Shown here piece after piece: positions 53,173-62,662 of a DNA stretch of 64,000 nt (the stretch's first letter is position 1; each line of letters starts with the position of its first letter). The notes beneath the pieces were generated by a model that was not told the origin of the DNA, did not search any database, and saw only the letters and a program-made list of their open reading frames with translations. The DNA is taken from NCBI GenBank assembly GCA_964622455.1, contig CAZUQP010000011.1:1-64000 (forward strand), given 5' to 3'. This stretch comes from CAZUQP01 sp964622455. GTDB taxonomy: Bacteria > Pseudomonadota > Gammaproteobacteria > DSM-16500. Made by a program: the position numbers and the translations under genes.

Positions 53173-54549
53173 TTAAACCACAGGGTTCTTGGCGCCCAGC
53201 AATCTGTATAATTGACCCAACAAATAAAATGGTAATGAAATTAATTCATAATCATTCAGTTCACCTGTTGTTGTTTTTGATTTGATGTGGTCGCGTTGAA
53301 CGGGCCCCGCATAAAAACGAATTGCAAGTTTCCACGGTTTTTCACTCATAAATTGATGCAATGATCTTAATTTTCCTTCAACGCCAGCCTTCACTTCAAT
53401 CGGAATCAATCGTTGATTGTCTTGAATTAAATAATCAATTTCAGCACTCGAACTTGTTAATTCACGGCTCCAATAATGTAATGTTGGTTCAAGATAACAT
53501 GGCGATAATAAGCGTAATAATTGTCCCACGACTTGTTCTGCCAGGGCTCCTTTATTGATAAGTAAAATATCCTCTATGCTACTAAATTGATGTAGCTTTA
53601 AGCCTAGCATCGTTGAAACTAAACCTACATCGATCAAGATAATTTTGAATACTTTTGAATTGACTTCAGCGCCAAGAGGAATGCCATTTGCGCTTGTACT
53701 TTGCACTTTATGACATAAGCGCGATTTTAATAACAAGCTCAGTGCTCGTTTAATACTCTCATGCCGCGCGGCGGGATCCACGTGACTATAAATAAATTTT
53801 TTCGTTAATAATTTTGGAACCGCGTGTAACACTTCCTCCAAATAAGTAATCGATAATTTTCCCGCATATTTCATAAAGTCATCTTGATAAGTATAAATTA
53901 AATTATTATGCACTTCTGCAAGTGTTTCCAACGAAGATGTTTTAATCCAAGTAGAAACCGCTTCTGGCATACCGCCTACCGTGACAAATTCTTTGAATAA
54001 TTGATTAGCTTTATCATGCAGTGGTGTATTAAGTGATTTTTCAAAAGAAACTTTTTCTATGGCTGATAGTAAATGCGTTTCATTTTTTGCTAATAAAAAC
54101 TCTTCAAATCCTAAGGGTTCAATAAAGAAATATTGGATACGTCCAACGGGCATACTAAATGTATGATTTTCTAATACAAACTCCAGCAATGATCCTGCAG
54201 CAATTACAGGAAGCTCGGCCAAGTCTTCATAAAACCATCGCAATTTTGCGAATAGATCGGGTACAGCCTGAATTTCATCTAAAAACAAAATAGAGTCTGC
54301 TGGATGAATAGGTTGATTTAACGCGCTTTCCAAATTTAATAGAATCGTCGATGGATTGTTACTTTCAAAATGAATGGCAAGGGAACGCTGTTTTTCAAAA
54401 TTAAGCTCAATCAGCTGCTTGCCTGTTTGCTTCGCAAGTTCTCTGACAATCCATGTTTTGCCCACTTGCCGCGCGCCTCGGAGCACAGCGGGTTTGCGAG
54501 CAGGTGACAGAAGCCAATCTTTTAATTTATCAATAAGATAGCGTTTCAT
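53173..54549 (-). CDS. AAA+ ATPase with DUF4143 domain
   Basis: The 458-residue protein has Walker A RGARQVGKTW (residues ~24-33), Walker B ILFLDEIQAVP, a sensor region PVIAAGSLLEF, and a C-terminal DUF4143 nuclease-like region with SSAEIDYLIQ...LIPIEVKAG (PD-(D/E)xK-like E-x-D/E-x-K). The PVGRIQYFFIEPLGFEEFL block is a family signature. These ATPases are widespread, often transferred, and of unclear function. It is inserted between alr and radA. Its promoter is flanked by two palindromes, suggesting tight repression. Confidence 0.9.
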   Translation of the reverse strand: MKRYLIDKLKDWLLSPARKPAVLRGARQVGKTWIVRELAKQTGKQLIELNFEKQRSLAIHFESNNPSTILLNLESALNQPIHPADSILFLDEIQAVPDLFAKLRWFYEDLAELPVIAAGSLLEFVLENHTFSMPVGRIQYFFIEPLGFEEFLLAKNETHLLSAIEKVSFEKSLNTPLHDKANQLFKEFVTVGGMPEAVSTWIKTSSLETLAEVHNNLIYTYQDDFMKYAGKLSITYLEEVLHAVPKLLTKKFIYSHVDPAARHESIKRALSLLLKSRLCHKVQSTSANGIPLGAEVNSKVFKIILIDVGLVSTMLGLKLHQFSSIEDILLINKGALAEQVVGQLLRLLSPCYLEPTLHYWSRELTSSSAEIDYLIQDNQRLIPIEVKAGVEGKLRSLHQFMSEKPWKLAIRFYAGPVQRDHIKSKTTTGELNDYELISLPFYLLGQLYRLLGAKNPVV

Positions 54550-54568
54550 CTTGGTATTTATCCGTGAA

Positions 54569-54617
54569 AATATACAGGTATATTATAACAGTTTCATTGG
54601 GAATATAGGTGTATATT
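54569..54617 (-). promoter_or_regulatory. promoter of the ATPase gene with two operator-like palindromes
   Basis: On the minus strand a -10 box TATAAT lies at 54587-54582. Palindrome 1, AATATAC-AG-GTATATT (54569-54584), begins at the -10 and covers the expected start site; palindrome 2, AATATAGGTGTATATT (54602-54617), covers the expected -35. They share the arm AATATA(C). Two like palindromes around a core promoter suggest a dimeric repressor. Confidence 0.45.
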
Positions 54618-54628
54618 TTACATTGGTA

Positions 54629-55993
54629 TCACAAATTTTTAAAATACTCCACCGCTTCTGGTAATGACTGGGCGGCGAAAATTTTCATGTGATCAATCGA
54701 ATTTTTAGGGGCATTGGCATGCGGGACGATGGCCTGTTTAAATCCGTGTTTTGCCGCTTCTTTCAACCGTTCTTGTCCGCCTTGCACGGGGCGAATTTCG
54801 CCAGCCAGACCCACTTCGCCAAAAATAATGGTATCTTGCGGCACAGGCCGGTTGCGTAAACTGGATAATACGGCGAGTAATACAGCTAAATCACCGCCGG
54901 TTTCAGTGATCCGTACGCCGCCGACGGCATTAACAAATACATCTTGATCAAATGTCGGAATTCCACTGTGGCGGTGTAACACGGCAAGCAACATCGATAA
55001 CCGTTGTGGATCAAGCCCCACACACACTCTTCGCGGATTTGCCAGATGACTTTCATCAACCAATGCTTGTACTTCAACGAGTAATGGGCGACTACCTTCT
55101 TTGGTTGCCATAATGACACTGCCAGAAACAGGTTTTTCATAACGCGATAAAAAAATGGCTGAAGGATTATTCACTTCACGCAATCCTTTTTCAGTCATTG
55201 CGAAAATCCCTAATTCATTCACTGCGCCAAAACGATTTTTGATGCCGCGGATTAATCGGTAACGGCTGTCTTGTTCACCTTCAAAATACAACACAGTATC
55301 AACCATATGTTCAAGCACACGCGGGCCGGCTAGCGTGCCTTCTTTAGTCACATGGCCGACTAAAAACAATGCTGTTTCTGTTTGTTTTGCAAATTTTACC
55401 AATTGCGCAGCGCTTTCCCGCACTTGGCCAACACTACCGGGCGCTGATTGCAGTAAATCAGTATGCATCGTTTGGATAGAATCAATGACAATGACGCGCG
55501 GTTTTTCATCTTGTGCGAGTTTTAAAATACGTTCAACCTGAGTGTCAGCTAATAACGGTAAATTTTTTTCAGGGAGACCAAGACGCCTCGCGCGAAGCGT
55601 CACTTGTTGGAGGGATTCTTCGCCGGTGACATATAAAACTTTTACATCTTGACTTAAGTGACAGAGTGTTTGCAGTAATAAAGTGGATTTACCAATCCCG
55701 GGATCACCGCCAAGTAACACCGCAGATCCTATGACCAAACCGCCGCCTAAGACGCGGTCTAATTCTTGCAAGCCGGTAGATAAACGGGATTCTTTTTCTT
55801 GCAGTGTGATGTCTGTCATCGGGATGATAATCGGTTCACTTAACGCATATCCTTGATAACGCGGATTAGAAACCGCTTGCATGACTTCTTCCATAATACT
55901 GTTCCAAGCGCCACACCCTAAACATTGTCCAGACCATTTAGGAAATTGCGCGCCGCATGATTGACAAGTGTGAGTGATTTTTACTTTTGCCAT
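54629..55993 (-). CDS. radA: DNA repair protein RadA
   Basis: RadA/Sms is a branch-migration helicase in recombination. It has a C4 zinc finger (Cys10, 13, 24, 27), Walker A GDPGIGKST at 96-104, the RadA-specific KNRFG motif (IKNRFGAVNELG) and a C-terminal Lon-protease-like domain. 454 residues, complete. It is 3 bp downstream of the hydroxyacid dehydrogenase gene. Confidence 0.97.
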   Translation of the reverse strand: MAKVKITHTCQSCGAQFPKWSGQCLGCGAWNSIMEEVMQAVSNPRYQGYALSEPIIIPMTDITLQEKESRLSTGLQELDRVLGGGLVIGSAVLLGGDPGIGKSTLLLQTLCHLSQDVKVLYVTGEESLQQVTLRARRLGLPEKNLPLLADTQVERILKLAQDEKPRVIVIDSIQTMHTDLLQSAPGSVGQVRESAAQLVKFAKQTETALFLVGHVTKEGTLAGPRVLEHMVDTVLYFEGEQDSRYRLIRGIKNRFGAVNELGIFAMTEKGLREVNNPSAIFLSRYEKPVSGSVIMATKEGSRPLLVEVQALVDESHLANPRRVCVGLDPQRLSMLLAVLHRHSGIPTFDQDVFVNAVGGVRITETGGDLAVLLAVLSSLRNRPVPQDTIIFGEVGLAGEIRPVQGGQERLKEAAKHGFKQAIVPHANAPKNSIDHMKIFAAQSLPEAVEYFKNL

Positions 55994-55996
55994 TGA

Positions 55997-56860
55997 TTAT
56001 TCCTCAATCAATAAATGCATCGCCGATGAATCAAGTTCTCCATGACCTTTTAATACGAGACGATCTAAATGATGCATGGCATGTTCAGCGCCTGTTAAAC
56101 TGACATCTGCCTCCCGTGCTTGTTCTAACGCTAAATGCATATCTTTTCGATGTAAAACCGATTTGAATCCCGGTTTATAATTACCATCCAACATGCGTTG
56201 ACCATGAATATCAAGAACACGGCTGGCAGCAAAGCCGCCCATTAATGCTTCGCGCACTTTAGCAGGATCTACGCCTGAGGCTTTCGCTAAAGCAAATGCT
56301 TCACTGACTGCAATAATCGTTTCCGCAATAATAATTTGATTGCATGCTTTAGCAACTTGTCCTGCACCATGATCACCCACATGAGTAATTTGTTTGCCTA
56401 ATTTTTTTAAAAGGGGACGCACTTTTTCAAGAGTGCTCGCTTTTCCGCCCACCATAATAGTCAAGGTTGCATCCATCGCGCCTTGTTCACCGCCGGAGAC
56501 AGGCGCATCGAGCATATTAATTTCTTTTTTTTGAAGTTTAGCCGCCATGCGTACCGTGGCTGCCGCTGAAATGGTGCTCATATCAATCACAATGCAACCC
56601 GGTTTTGCCGTGTGAATGATGCCGTTTTTACCGAGCAATACTTCTTCAACATCAGCAGTTGCTGGTACCATGGTGATGATAACATCGACCAATGGTGCTA
56701 ATTCTTTGGGAGATGAATAAATTTTTGCGCCAGCTTTGGTAAGAGGGCTTGCAACTTCTGGCCGCCTTGCATATACAGATAAGGGGTATCCCGCATTCAG
56801 TAAGTTAAGTGCCATGGGTTTTCCCATGATCCCTAAACCGATAAAGCCGATCGATTGCAT
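55997..56860 (-). CDS. beta-hydroxyacid dehydrogenase (tartronate semialdehyde reductase type)
   Basis: The NAD(P) fold GFIGLGIMGKPMALNLL opens the protein; the substrate motif DAPVSGGEQGA is at 118-128 and the catalytic Lys171 lies in QVAKACNQ. The 287 residues fit the 2-hydroxy-3-oxopropionate reductase/3-hydroxyisobutyrate dehydrogenase family. The first member (GarR/GlxR) is the better match by pattern, but the exact substrate is not certain. It is cotranscribed with radA. Confidence 0.88.
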   Translation of the reverse strand: MQSIGFIGLGIMGKPMALNLLNAGYPLSVYARRPEVASPLTKAGAKIYSSPKELAPLVDVIITMVPATADVEEVLLGKNGIIHTAKPGCIVIDMSTISAAATVRMAAKLQKKEINMLDAPVSGGEQGAMDATLTIMVGGKASTLEKVRPLLKKLGKQITHVGDHGAGQVAKACNQIIIAETIIAVSEAFALAKASGVDPAKVREALMGGFAASRVLDIHGQRMLDGNYKPGFKSVLHRKDMHLALEQAREADVSLTGAEHAMHHLDRLVLKGHGELDSSAMHLLIEE

Positions 56861-56922
56861 AGCGATGTTCCCCAGAATAATTTCCTGAAATACTATAGAA
56901 TAGAGTGCAGTTCAGCAAGCGG

Positions 56923-58233
56923 ATGAAAGCGATGCGTAAGAGTTCTATCATGAGTTGCAGCATAGGAAATATTTTAGAATGGTATGATTTTGGATTATTT
57001 TCCATTTTTTCCGCGCTTTTCAGCCAATTATTTTTTCCAAAATCAGATCCTCATTCTGCATTGCTTGCAACGTTTAGTGTCTTTGCAATTGGATTTTTTT
57101 CCCGGCCCTTAGGCGCCTTATTATTTGGTTATTTGGGCGATAAGCGGGGAAGATCAAAAACATTGCGTTTGTCAGTACTCATGATTTCATTTCCCACGCT
57201 ATTGATCGGCTGTCTTCCGGTATATGACACCATTGGGATTTGGTCGCCTATTTTGCTGGTTGTAATACGTCTTTGGCAAGGGCTCAGTATAGGCGGAGAG
57301 TTTAGCGGAAATATTATTTATCTTAGCGAAAGCGCTCCTGCCCATCGCCGATCTTTTTATGCTTCTTTTGCGGCAAGCGGTGCAAATGCAGGAATTTTTT
57401 TAGCGATGGTGATGGGAGTTTTAGTCAGTACTTTTATGGATGATGCAACATTAAAAAGCTGGGGGTGGCGCATCCCCTATCTAATCAGTGGAATACTTTG
57501 TTTGATCATATACGCTACCCGTTTAAATTTGGATGAGACATCTATTTTTAATGAAATGCAAAAGAATGATACTATCGCGGAAAATCCCATTATATTCGTT
57601 TTTAAAAATAATGCGCGTGATTTATTGCGCACTTTTGGATTGGTTTGCATGGGGAGCACTTTTTATTATTTTATATCTGCCTATATTCCAATCGTATTGA
57701 ATCAAACGCTTCATCTGTCATTTGCGCGTGTAGCACATTTAGAATCTTTTCTCATGATTACCATGATTTTTTTGGTTCCTTTAGCGGGTTTCATTAGCGA
57801 CAAAACGGGACGCTATAAAATGTTATTGTTTAATGCTGGATTAATATTGTTGATTATCATTCCAAGTTATTATTTTTTATATCAACATAATATTGTGATT
57901 GTTTTATTATTTTTAGGTGTATTGACTATTGCAAGTTCGTTAGAGCAAGGAACAACGCCTGTGGTATTGGTAGAAAATTTTCCGGTAAAAGCACGTTATA
58001 CGGGAATATCATTTTCCTACAATATTGCAAATGGATTTTTAGGTGGGAGTGTACCATTCGTTTGTGTATGGCTAGTGAATAAGATCCATTTTTTTTTAAT
58101 GCCGGCTTTTTATATTGCTTTTTATGCGTTAATTACGTTGCTATTTGCTTTAAAATTAAATATCAATCGTATCCACAAAAAAGAACCAACCCAACAGATC
58201 AAAAGATCTGCTGAGTTGATCGCCATAGATTAG
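56923..58233 (+). CDS. MFS transporter, metabolite:H+ symporter (MHS/ProP-like) family
   Basis: A 12-helix transporter of about 436 residues. The start SIGNILEWYDFGLFSIFSAL and the loop GYLGDKRGRSKTLRLSVLMI are the MHS signatures shared by ProP, KgtP and CitA. RLWQGLSIGGEFSGNIIYLSE matches helix 4-5 of the group. The start is unclear among GTG 56905, ATG 56923 and ATG 56932, none with a strong ribosome site. It would import an organic acid or a betaine. Confidence 0.88.
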   Translation: MKAMRKSSIMSCSIGNILEWYDFGLFSIFSALFSQLFFPKSDPHSALLATFSVFAIGFFSRPLGALLFGYLGDKRGRSKTLRLSVLMISFPTLLIGCLPVYDTIGIWSPILLVVIRLWQGLSIGGEFSGNIIYLSESAPAHRRSFYASFAASGANAGIFLAMVMGVLVSTFMDDATLKSWGWRIPYLISGILCLIIYATRLNLDETSIFNEMQKNDTIAENPIIFVFKNNARDLLRTFGLVCMGSTFYYFISAYIPIVLNQTLHLSFARVAHLESFLMITMIFLVPLAGFISDKTGRYKMLLFNAGLILLIIIPSYYFLYQHNIVIVLLFLGVLTIASSLEQGTTPVVLVENFPVKARYTGISFSYNIANGFLGGSVPFVCVWLVNKIHFFLMPAFYIAFYALITLLFALKLNINRIHKKEPTQQIKRSAELIAID

Positions 58234-58688
58234 CTGACGGCTTTCCATGAGCCATCCGGTTGCCTGCATGCAGTGCCATAGACTTGTTGTTTTTTGCCAG
58301 CAATGTTTGCAGTGGAACGGTATTCACGGCAATATTGATTACCATCGACCGTAACATTTTGGGTAGGAACAACAGTGTAGCTATTGCCTGTGTTTTGGTT
58401 TTTCCAATAAGCAGGTTGGCCTAGTGAATTATTATCTAAGGCTTGGTTCATCTTTAATCGGTCAGTGTCATCCATATTTTTTCCAATCGCACCGCCAATT
58501 AAAGCACCAGCTACAGCGCCTGCGCCAATTGCTAAAATATTACCGCCGCCTTTACCAAATTGGCTGCCAACTAAGCCGCCGATTACGCTGCCTGAGACAA
58601 CTCCCACGTCTTGTTTTGTCATGTTATCGCATCCGACTAAGCTTGCATAAGCAATCAGTGTCATGAGCGTTGTGACTATTTTTTTCAT
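58230..58688 (-). CDS. glycine-zipper outer-membrane lipoprotein (17-kDa antigen/SlyB-like)
   Basis: ATG 58688 gives a signal with lipobox SLVGC (Cys20). The mature protein has a glycine zipper (GSVIGGLVGSQFGKGGGNILAIGAGAVAGALIGGAIGK, two glycine-rich hairpin helices) and a C-terminal domain NQYCREYRST...GTACRQPDGSWK seen in the Rickettsia 17-kDa surface antigen family. 152 residues. The stop overlaps that of the convergent transporter gene. It probably sits in the outer membrane. Confidence 0.9.
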   Translation of the reverse strand: MKKIVTTLMTLIAYASLVGCDNMTKQDVGVVSGSVIGGLVGSQFGKGGGNILAIGAGAVAGALIGGAIGKNMDDTDRLKMNQALDNNSLGQPAYWKNQNTGNSYTVVPTQNVTVDGNQYCREYRSTANIAGKKQQVYGTACRQPDGSWKAVS

Positions 58689-58811
58689 AAATATACTGTG
58701 CTCCAAAGAAGATAGATGAGTAAATCGACCCCTATGATATACTGAGATCCAGCGGTTGCCAACCTAATTTTGATCAAAAAAAGATCATTCAAAATAAGAG
58801 GGGTTTGATCT

Positions 58812-59261
58812 ATGACCTATCGTAAACCTTATCCTGAGCTGCAGGTAGGCGAATATGTATTAACGGCTGATAAGAAGAAAGTCGATCTTCAATATTTATA
58901 TAATTTGCTTTGCATCCCATCGAGATATTCAACTGGTTTACCGCCTGAGCGGTTTGCATTAGTCGTTGAAAATTCTGTTTGTTTTAGTGTGCATTACCAA
59001 AATAAACAAGTGGGTTTTGCGCGGGTGATCACTGATTTTTCTGAATTTGCCTCGATATGGGATGTGTTTATTGATGATACTCATCGCGGAAAAGGGGTGG
59101 GCAAAGCGTTGATGAAATATGTGTTAGAGCACCCTCGTTTACGGGGTGTTTTCCGCTGGTTTTTGATGACAGAAGATGCGCATGGGCTTTATCAAAAATA
59201 TGGGTTTAAAACAGAAAGTTACAATCCTTATGTGATGATGAAGGTAATGGCAACTACTTGA
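58812..59261 (+). CDS. GNAT family N-acetyltransferase
   Basis: The 149-residue protein has the acetyl-CoA loop HRGKGVGKALMKYVL and the C-terminal strand DAHGLYQKYGFKTESYNPYVMMKV, typical of a GNAT subgroup annotated only by homology. The substrate is unknown. It is monocistronic with AGAGG before ATG 58812. Confidence 0.88.
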   Translation: MTYRKPYPELQVGEYVLTADKKKVDLQYLYNLLCIPSRYSTGLPPERFALVVENSVCFSVHYQNKQVGFARVITDFSEFASIWDVFIDDTHRGKGVGKALMKYVLEHPRLRGVFRWFLMTEDAHGLYQKYGFKTESYNPYVMMKVMATT

Positions 59262-59355
59262 TAAATAAAAAAATTATTCTTATCTACGGAAATGACTGGC
59301 CTAAAATCCCATTGTTGTTTATTATATAATCTAATTCAAGATTAATGGGTATTTT

Positions 59356-60309
59356 ATGATAAATAAAATTGTTCTGATTGCGGCGATAAATCTTGTTACT
59401 CCTGCATTTGCGGCGGTTCATTTTAGCCCTTATGCTGATTTAACCATTAATGCCCACTGGGATTCTCATTATCAGGACATGGAGCCCATGGATATTACGG
59501 TCAGCGGTGCTCACAGTTATCATCTTGCTTTTATTACCGATGCGGGTGCTTGCCTTCCCGCTTGGGGCGGCCAATCCAGTTATGCTGCGAATAAAGAAAT
59601 TGCATGGGGATCGCACTTAACAGATAAAATGCGTACTAATAACATTAAATACATTATTTCGCTCGGCGGTGCTACCGGTAATGATTTATCAAAGGCATGC
59701 AGCGAAACTCAATTAATGAATGTTTATGAGCAAATCATTCAAACCTATCAACCGGAAGGATTAGATTTTGATATTGAAAACGGCACAGCGGATGTCAAAA
59801 AAGTAATGGTTGTTTTACAAAAAATTCAAAGCACTCATCCGACGCTTTCATTCAGTTTTACATTGCCTGTATTGCCAGAAGGATTAACTGCTGCTGGACA
59901 AGATATTGTAAATCAAGCGACTGCTGCTCATCTCAATTATTCGGTGAATATCATGGCGATGGATTATGGTCCTGCTTATACTAATGATATGGGACAATAC
60001 GCTATTCAAGCCGCAACAAATTTATTTGAATTTCTAAAAACACTTTACCCAGAAAAAACCGATGCTAATTTATGGCAAATGGTTGAAGTGACCCCTATGA
60101 TTGGTGTGAACGATGTCAATGTAGAACAATTTACATTAACCAATGTGGATACTTTGCGAAACTTTGCCAACCAAAATAATATAGGTGGTTTGTCAATGTG
60201 GTCGGTTGCGCGCGATAATCCGTGTGCAGATAAATGGGCCAGCCCAATTTGCAGCGGTAACAATCTGCAGTCAAAACCTTACGAATTTTCAGAGCGGTTT
60301 ATGCAATAA
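59356..60309 (+). CDS. secreted GH18 chitinase-like protein
   Basis: A signal peptide (1-19, ending AFA) is followed by a TIM barrel with SLGGATG (102-108) and the GH18 motif GLDFDIE, with Asp137, Asp139 and catalytic Glu141, and IMAMDYGPAY for the Tyr/Asp substrate site. The catalytic set is intact. 317 residues, no carbohydrate-binding module. It resembles the single-domain bacterial chitinases and is predicted to be exported by Sec and possibly type II secretion. Four Cys could form disulfides. Confidence 0.88.
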   Translation: MINKIVLIAAINLVTPAFAAVHFSPYADLTINAHWDSHYQDMEPMDITVSGAHSYHLAFITDAGACLPAWGGQSSYAANKEIAWGSHLTDKMRTNNIKYIISLGGATGNDLSKACSETQLMNVYEQIIQTYQPEGLDFDIENGTADVKKVMVVLQKIQSTHPTLSFSFTLPVLPEGLTAAGQDIVNQATAAHLNYSVNIMAMDYGPAYTNDMGQYAIQAATNLFEFLKTLYPEKTDANLWQMVEVTPMIGVNDVNVEQFTLTNVDTLRNFANQNNIGGLSMWSVARDNPCADKWASPICSGNNLQSKPYEFSERFMQ

Positions 60310-60321
60310 ATTTTGTTTATT

Positions 60322-60341
60322 ATGCCGGCGAAAGCCGGCAT
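60322..60341. terminator. hairpin between the GH18 gene and potD
   Basis: A perfect 8-bp stem ATGCCGGC/GCCGGCAT with a GAAA loop lies between the convergent stops at 60309 and 60360. The plus-strand side has TTTAG after it and the minus side an AT-rich run, so it could serve both genes. Confidence 0.65.
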
Positions 60342-60359
60342 TTAGCTGGAGCTTACGTC

Positions 60360-61406
60360 TTAAACGCCCATCTTCAATTGTTCCCAATATTTCTCATACA
60401 ACGCAAATGTTGCATCACCAATATCGGTTTCAAATTGTCCATGACGCAGCAGTGCAGCAGAGGGATAAAGTACGGAATTATTTTTGATGCTAGGCGGCAT
60501 CAAATTTTTTGCAGCGAGATTTGCTGTTGCGTAATTGATATTAATGCTCACACTTTTGGCAATATCTGGGCGCAGCATAAAGTTTAAAAATTGATACGCA
60601 TTTTCTTTGTGGGGCGCACTTTTTAAGATAGCAAAATTATCGACCCAAATTTCAAAACCATCTTTTGGATACACAAACATTAATTGACTATTTTCCAAAT
60701 TTGCTTTAAATAAATCGCCATTCCAGGCAATCCCAATGGTTGCATCTTCATCAATCAAAATAGAAGTGACTGCATCGGTGTTGAATAAACGGATGTTTGG
60801 CATGAGTTCGCGGAGTTTGATATAGGCCTGCTTAATGTGTGCTGGGTTTGTATCGTTAATCGAATAGCCAAGCATTAATAAAGCCATAGAAAAAGCTTCC
60901 CGCGGGTCATCTAAGATCATCAGCTGGTTTGCGTATTTCTTTTTCAATAAATCTGACCATTGCAATACTTCATTTTCGCTAAAATAATTTTTATTCATGA
61001 AGATGCCTGTGGTGCCCCAAATAAAAGGCACGCTATAAAGGCTGCGCGGATCGTAGGGTAAATTTAAAAATTCGGGATCCAAATTTTTAAATTGACTTAA
61101 TTTACTCCTATCCAATTTTTCCAGCATATTTTGCCGGCGCATGCGATCGATATAATAACTGGAAGGCTCAATGACATCGTAGGCAGAATTTTTGACGGCG
61201 CGCAGTTTGGCATACATAATTTCGTTACTATCGAAGGAAGTGTAATTGACACGAATGCCAGTTTCTTTTTCAAATTCAGTAATGACAGCGTTTGGGATTT
61301 CTTGGGACCAGGTGTAAACATTAACCACATTGGAAGATGCTGCAAAAACAGCAGGGGCAAACAATAGGAAAGAGGCTGCTAGTATTGTGCGCAAAAAACG
61401 AGGCAT
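60360..61406 (-). CDS. potD: spermidine/putrescine ABC transporter substrate-binding protein, second copy
   Basis: The signal peptide (1-22) is followed by NVYTWSQEIPNAVITEFEKETG, typical of PotD/PotF. The protein (348 residues) is a close paralogue of its upstream neighbour at 61631-62662: both share FIWGATGIF/FIWGTTGIF, DEDA(N/T)(V/I)G(M/I)AWNGDL and the ending ALYEKYWEQLKMG. It is separated from that copy by 224 bp with no gene, so it may have its own promoter. Periplasmic polyamine capture is inferred. Confidence 0.92.
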   Translation of the reverse strand: MPRFLRTILAASFLLFAPAVFAASSNVVNVYTWSQEIPNAVITEFEKETGIRVNYTSFDSNEIMYAKLRAVKNSAYDVIEPSSYYIDRMRRQNMLEKLDRSKLSQFKNLDPEFLNLPYDPRSLYSVPFIWGTTGIFMNKNYFSENEVLQWSDLLKKKYANQLMILDDPREAFSMALLMLGYSINDTNPAHIKQAYIKLRELMPNIRLFNTDAVTSILIDEDATIGIAWNGDLFKANLENSQLMFVYPKDGFEIWVDNFAILKSAPHKENAYQFLNFMLRPDIAKSVSININYATANLAAKNLMPPSIKNNSVLYPSAALLRHGQFETDIGDATFALYEKYWEQLKMGV

Positions 61407-61630
61407 GATCTTTCCTTTAACGTGTGCGCGTTATCAGTAGGTCGCTGGCTGTAAAGCAAGAGTTTTCGGTTAAAAATAAGCTGAATGACCGTACTTTGTT
61501 GCAAGATCTTGGTATTCATAATCCTCAAGCGGTTATCGATTTCATTTTCACATTATGGTGTTAATAGTCAGGAATGTCTATATGGCGTTTCAGAAAAATA
61601 TCAGGGTATTTTGTTTGAAGGTCTGTAGGA

Positions 61631-62662
61631 TTAGCCACCCATTTTCAATTTTTCCCAATATTTTTCATAGAGCTCAAGTGCAGAATCATTGACATCCCGT
61701 TCTATTTCGCCGCGGCGGAGTGTCTCTTTAGAAGGATAAATAATGGGGTTTGCGCGGATATCTTCGGGTAATGATTTTTGTGCAGCTAAATTGGGGGTGG
61801 GGAAGTTATTGCTTAAGCTGACCGCTTTCGCTACATCTGCTCGCAGCATGAAATTTAAGAATTTATACGCGTTTTCCCGATGCGGGGCATTTTTAGGAAT
61901 TGCAAAATTGTCTATCCAGAGGACAAAACCATCTTTGGGCAGAATGAATGCCAGGTTGTCATTTTCTTTCTTTGCTTTGTAAAGATCGCCATTCCACGCC
62001 ATGCCCACATTTGCATCTTCATCAATCAAGATGGTAATGACCCCATCGCTTTTAAATAATTTTATGTTAGGCAGTAATTCTCTTAATTTTAAATAAGCTT
62101 TCTTAATATGTTCAGGATCGCTATCGTTAATTGAATAGCCCAAACTTTTTAAAGCGATCGAAAAAACTTCGCGGGAATCATCTAACAGCATCAACTGGTT
62201 TTCATATTTTTTATCCCATAAATCAGACCATTTAGTGATGCTATTAGGAGCATAATAATTTTTATTAACAAAAATACCCGTCGCTCCCCAAATAAACGGT
62301 ATGCTGTAGTGATTATGCGGATCATAATCTGCATTTAAAAATAACGGATTTAAATTTTTAAAATTCGAAAGCTTGGTTTTATCAATTTTTTCAAGAAGAT
62401 CTTGCTTACGCATGCGGTCGATGTAATAACTGGAAGGTTCAATGATGTCATATCCCGCATCTTTGCTTGCTTTTAACTTAGCATACATAATTTCATTGCT
62501 ATCATACGTTGAAAAGTTAACTTTGATGCCTGTTTCTTTTTCAAATTGTTGAATAGCAAAATCAGGAACAACACCTGACCACGTATAAACATTCAGAACG
62601 TTATCCGCAAAAGTCGCGGATGCAAGAAAAAAAATAACGACTAAACTGACAAAACCTCTCAT
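61631..62662 (-). CDS. potD: spermidine/putrescine ABC transporter substrate-binding protein
   Basis: ATG 62662 (MRGFVSLVVIFFLASATFA) gives a normal signal peptide and has AAGGAAAA ahead; the frame is open 23 codons further but that would mask the signal. The ATG overlaps the potC stop by four bases, so potB-potC-potD is one operon. 343 residues with NVYTWSGVVPDFAIQQFEKETG. It captures polyamines in the periplasm for the PotBC channel. Confidence 0.94.
   Translation of the reverse strand: MRGFVSLVVIFFLASATFADNVLNVYTWSGVVPDFAIQQFEKETGIKVNFSTYDSNEIMYAKLKASKDAGYDIIEPSSYYIDRMRKQDLLEKIDKTKLSNFKNLNPLFLNADYDPHNHYSIPFIWGATGIFVNKNYYAPNSITKWSDLWDKKYENQLMLLDDSREVFSIALKSLGYSINDSDPEHIKKAYLKLRELLPNIKLFKSDGVITILIDEDANVGMAWNGDLYKAKKENDNLAFILPKDGFVLWIDNFAIPKNAPHRENAYKFLNFMLRADVAKAVSLSNNFPTPNLAAQKSLPEDIRANPIIYPSKETLRRGEIERDVNDSALELYEKYWEKLKMGG

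Noticed and set aside
58196..58215. Hairpin CAGATC-AAAA-GATCTG near the end of the transporter gene
   Set aside because: Only six base pairs and inside the coding region; not enough for a terminator call.
61424..61564. Plus-strand frame of 46 codons (GTG start) between the two potD genes
   Set aside because: No ribosome site, no recognisable pattern, and it lies in a gap that reads as upstream region of the second potD.
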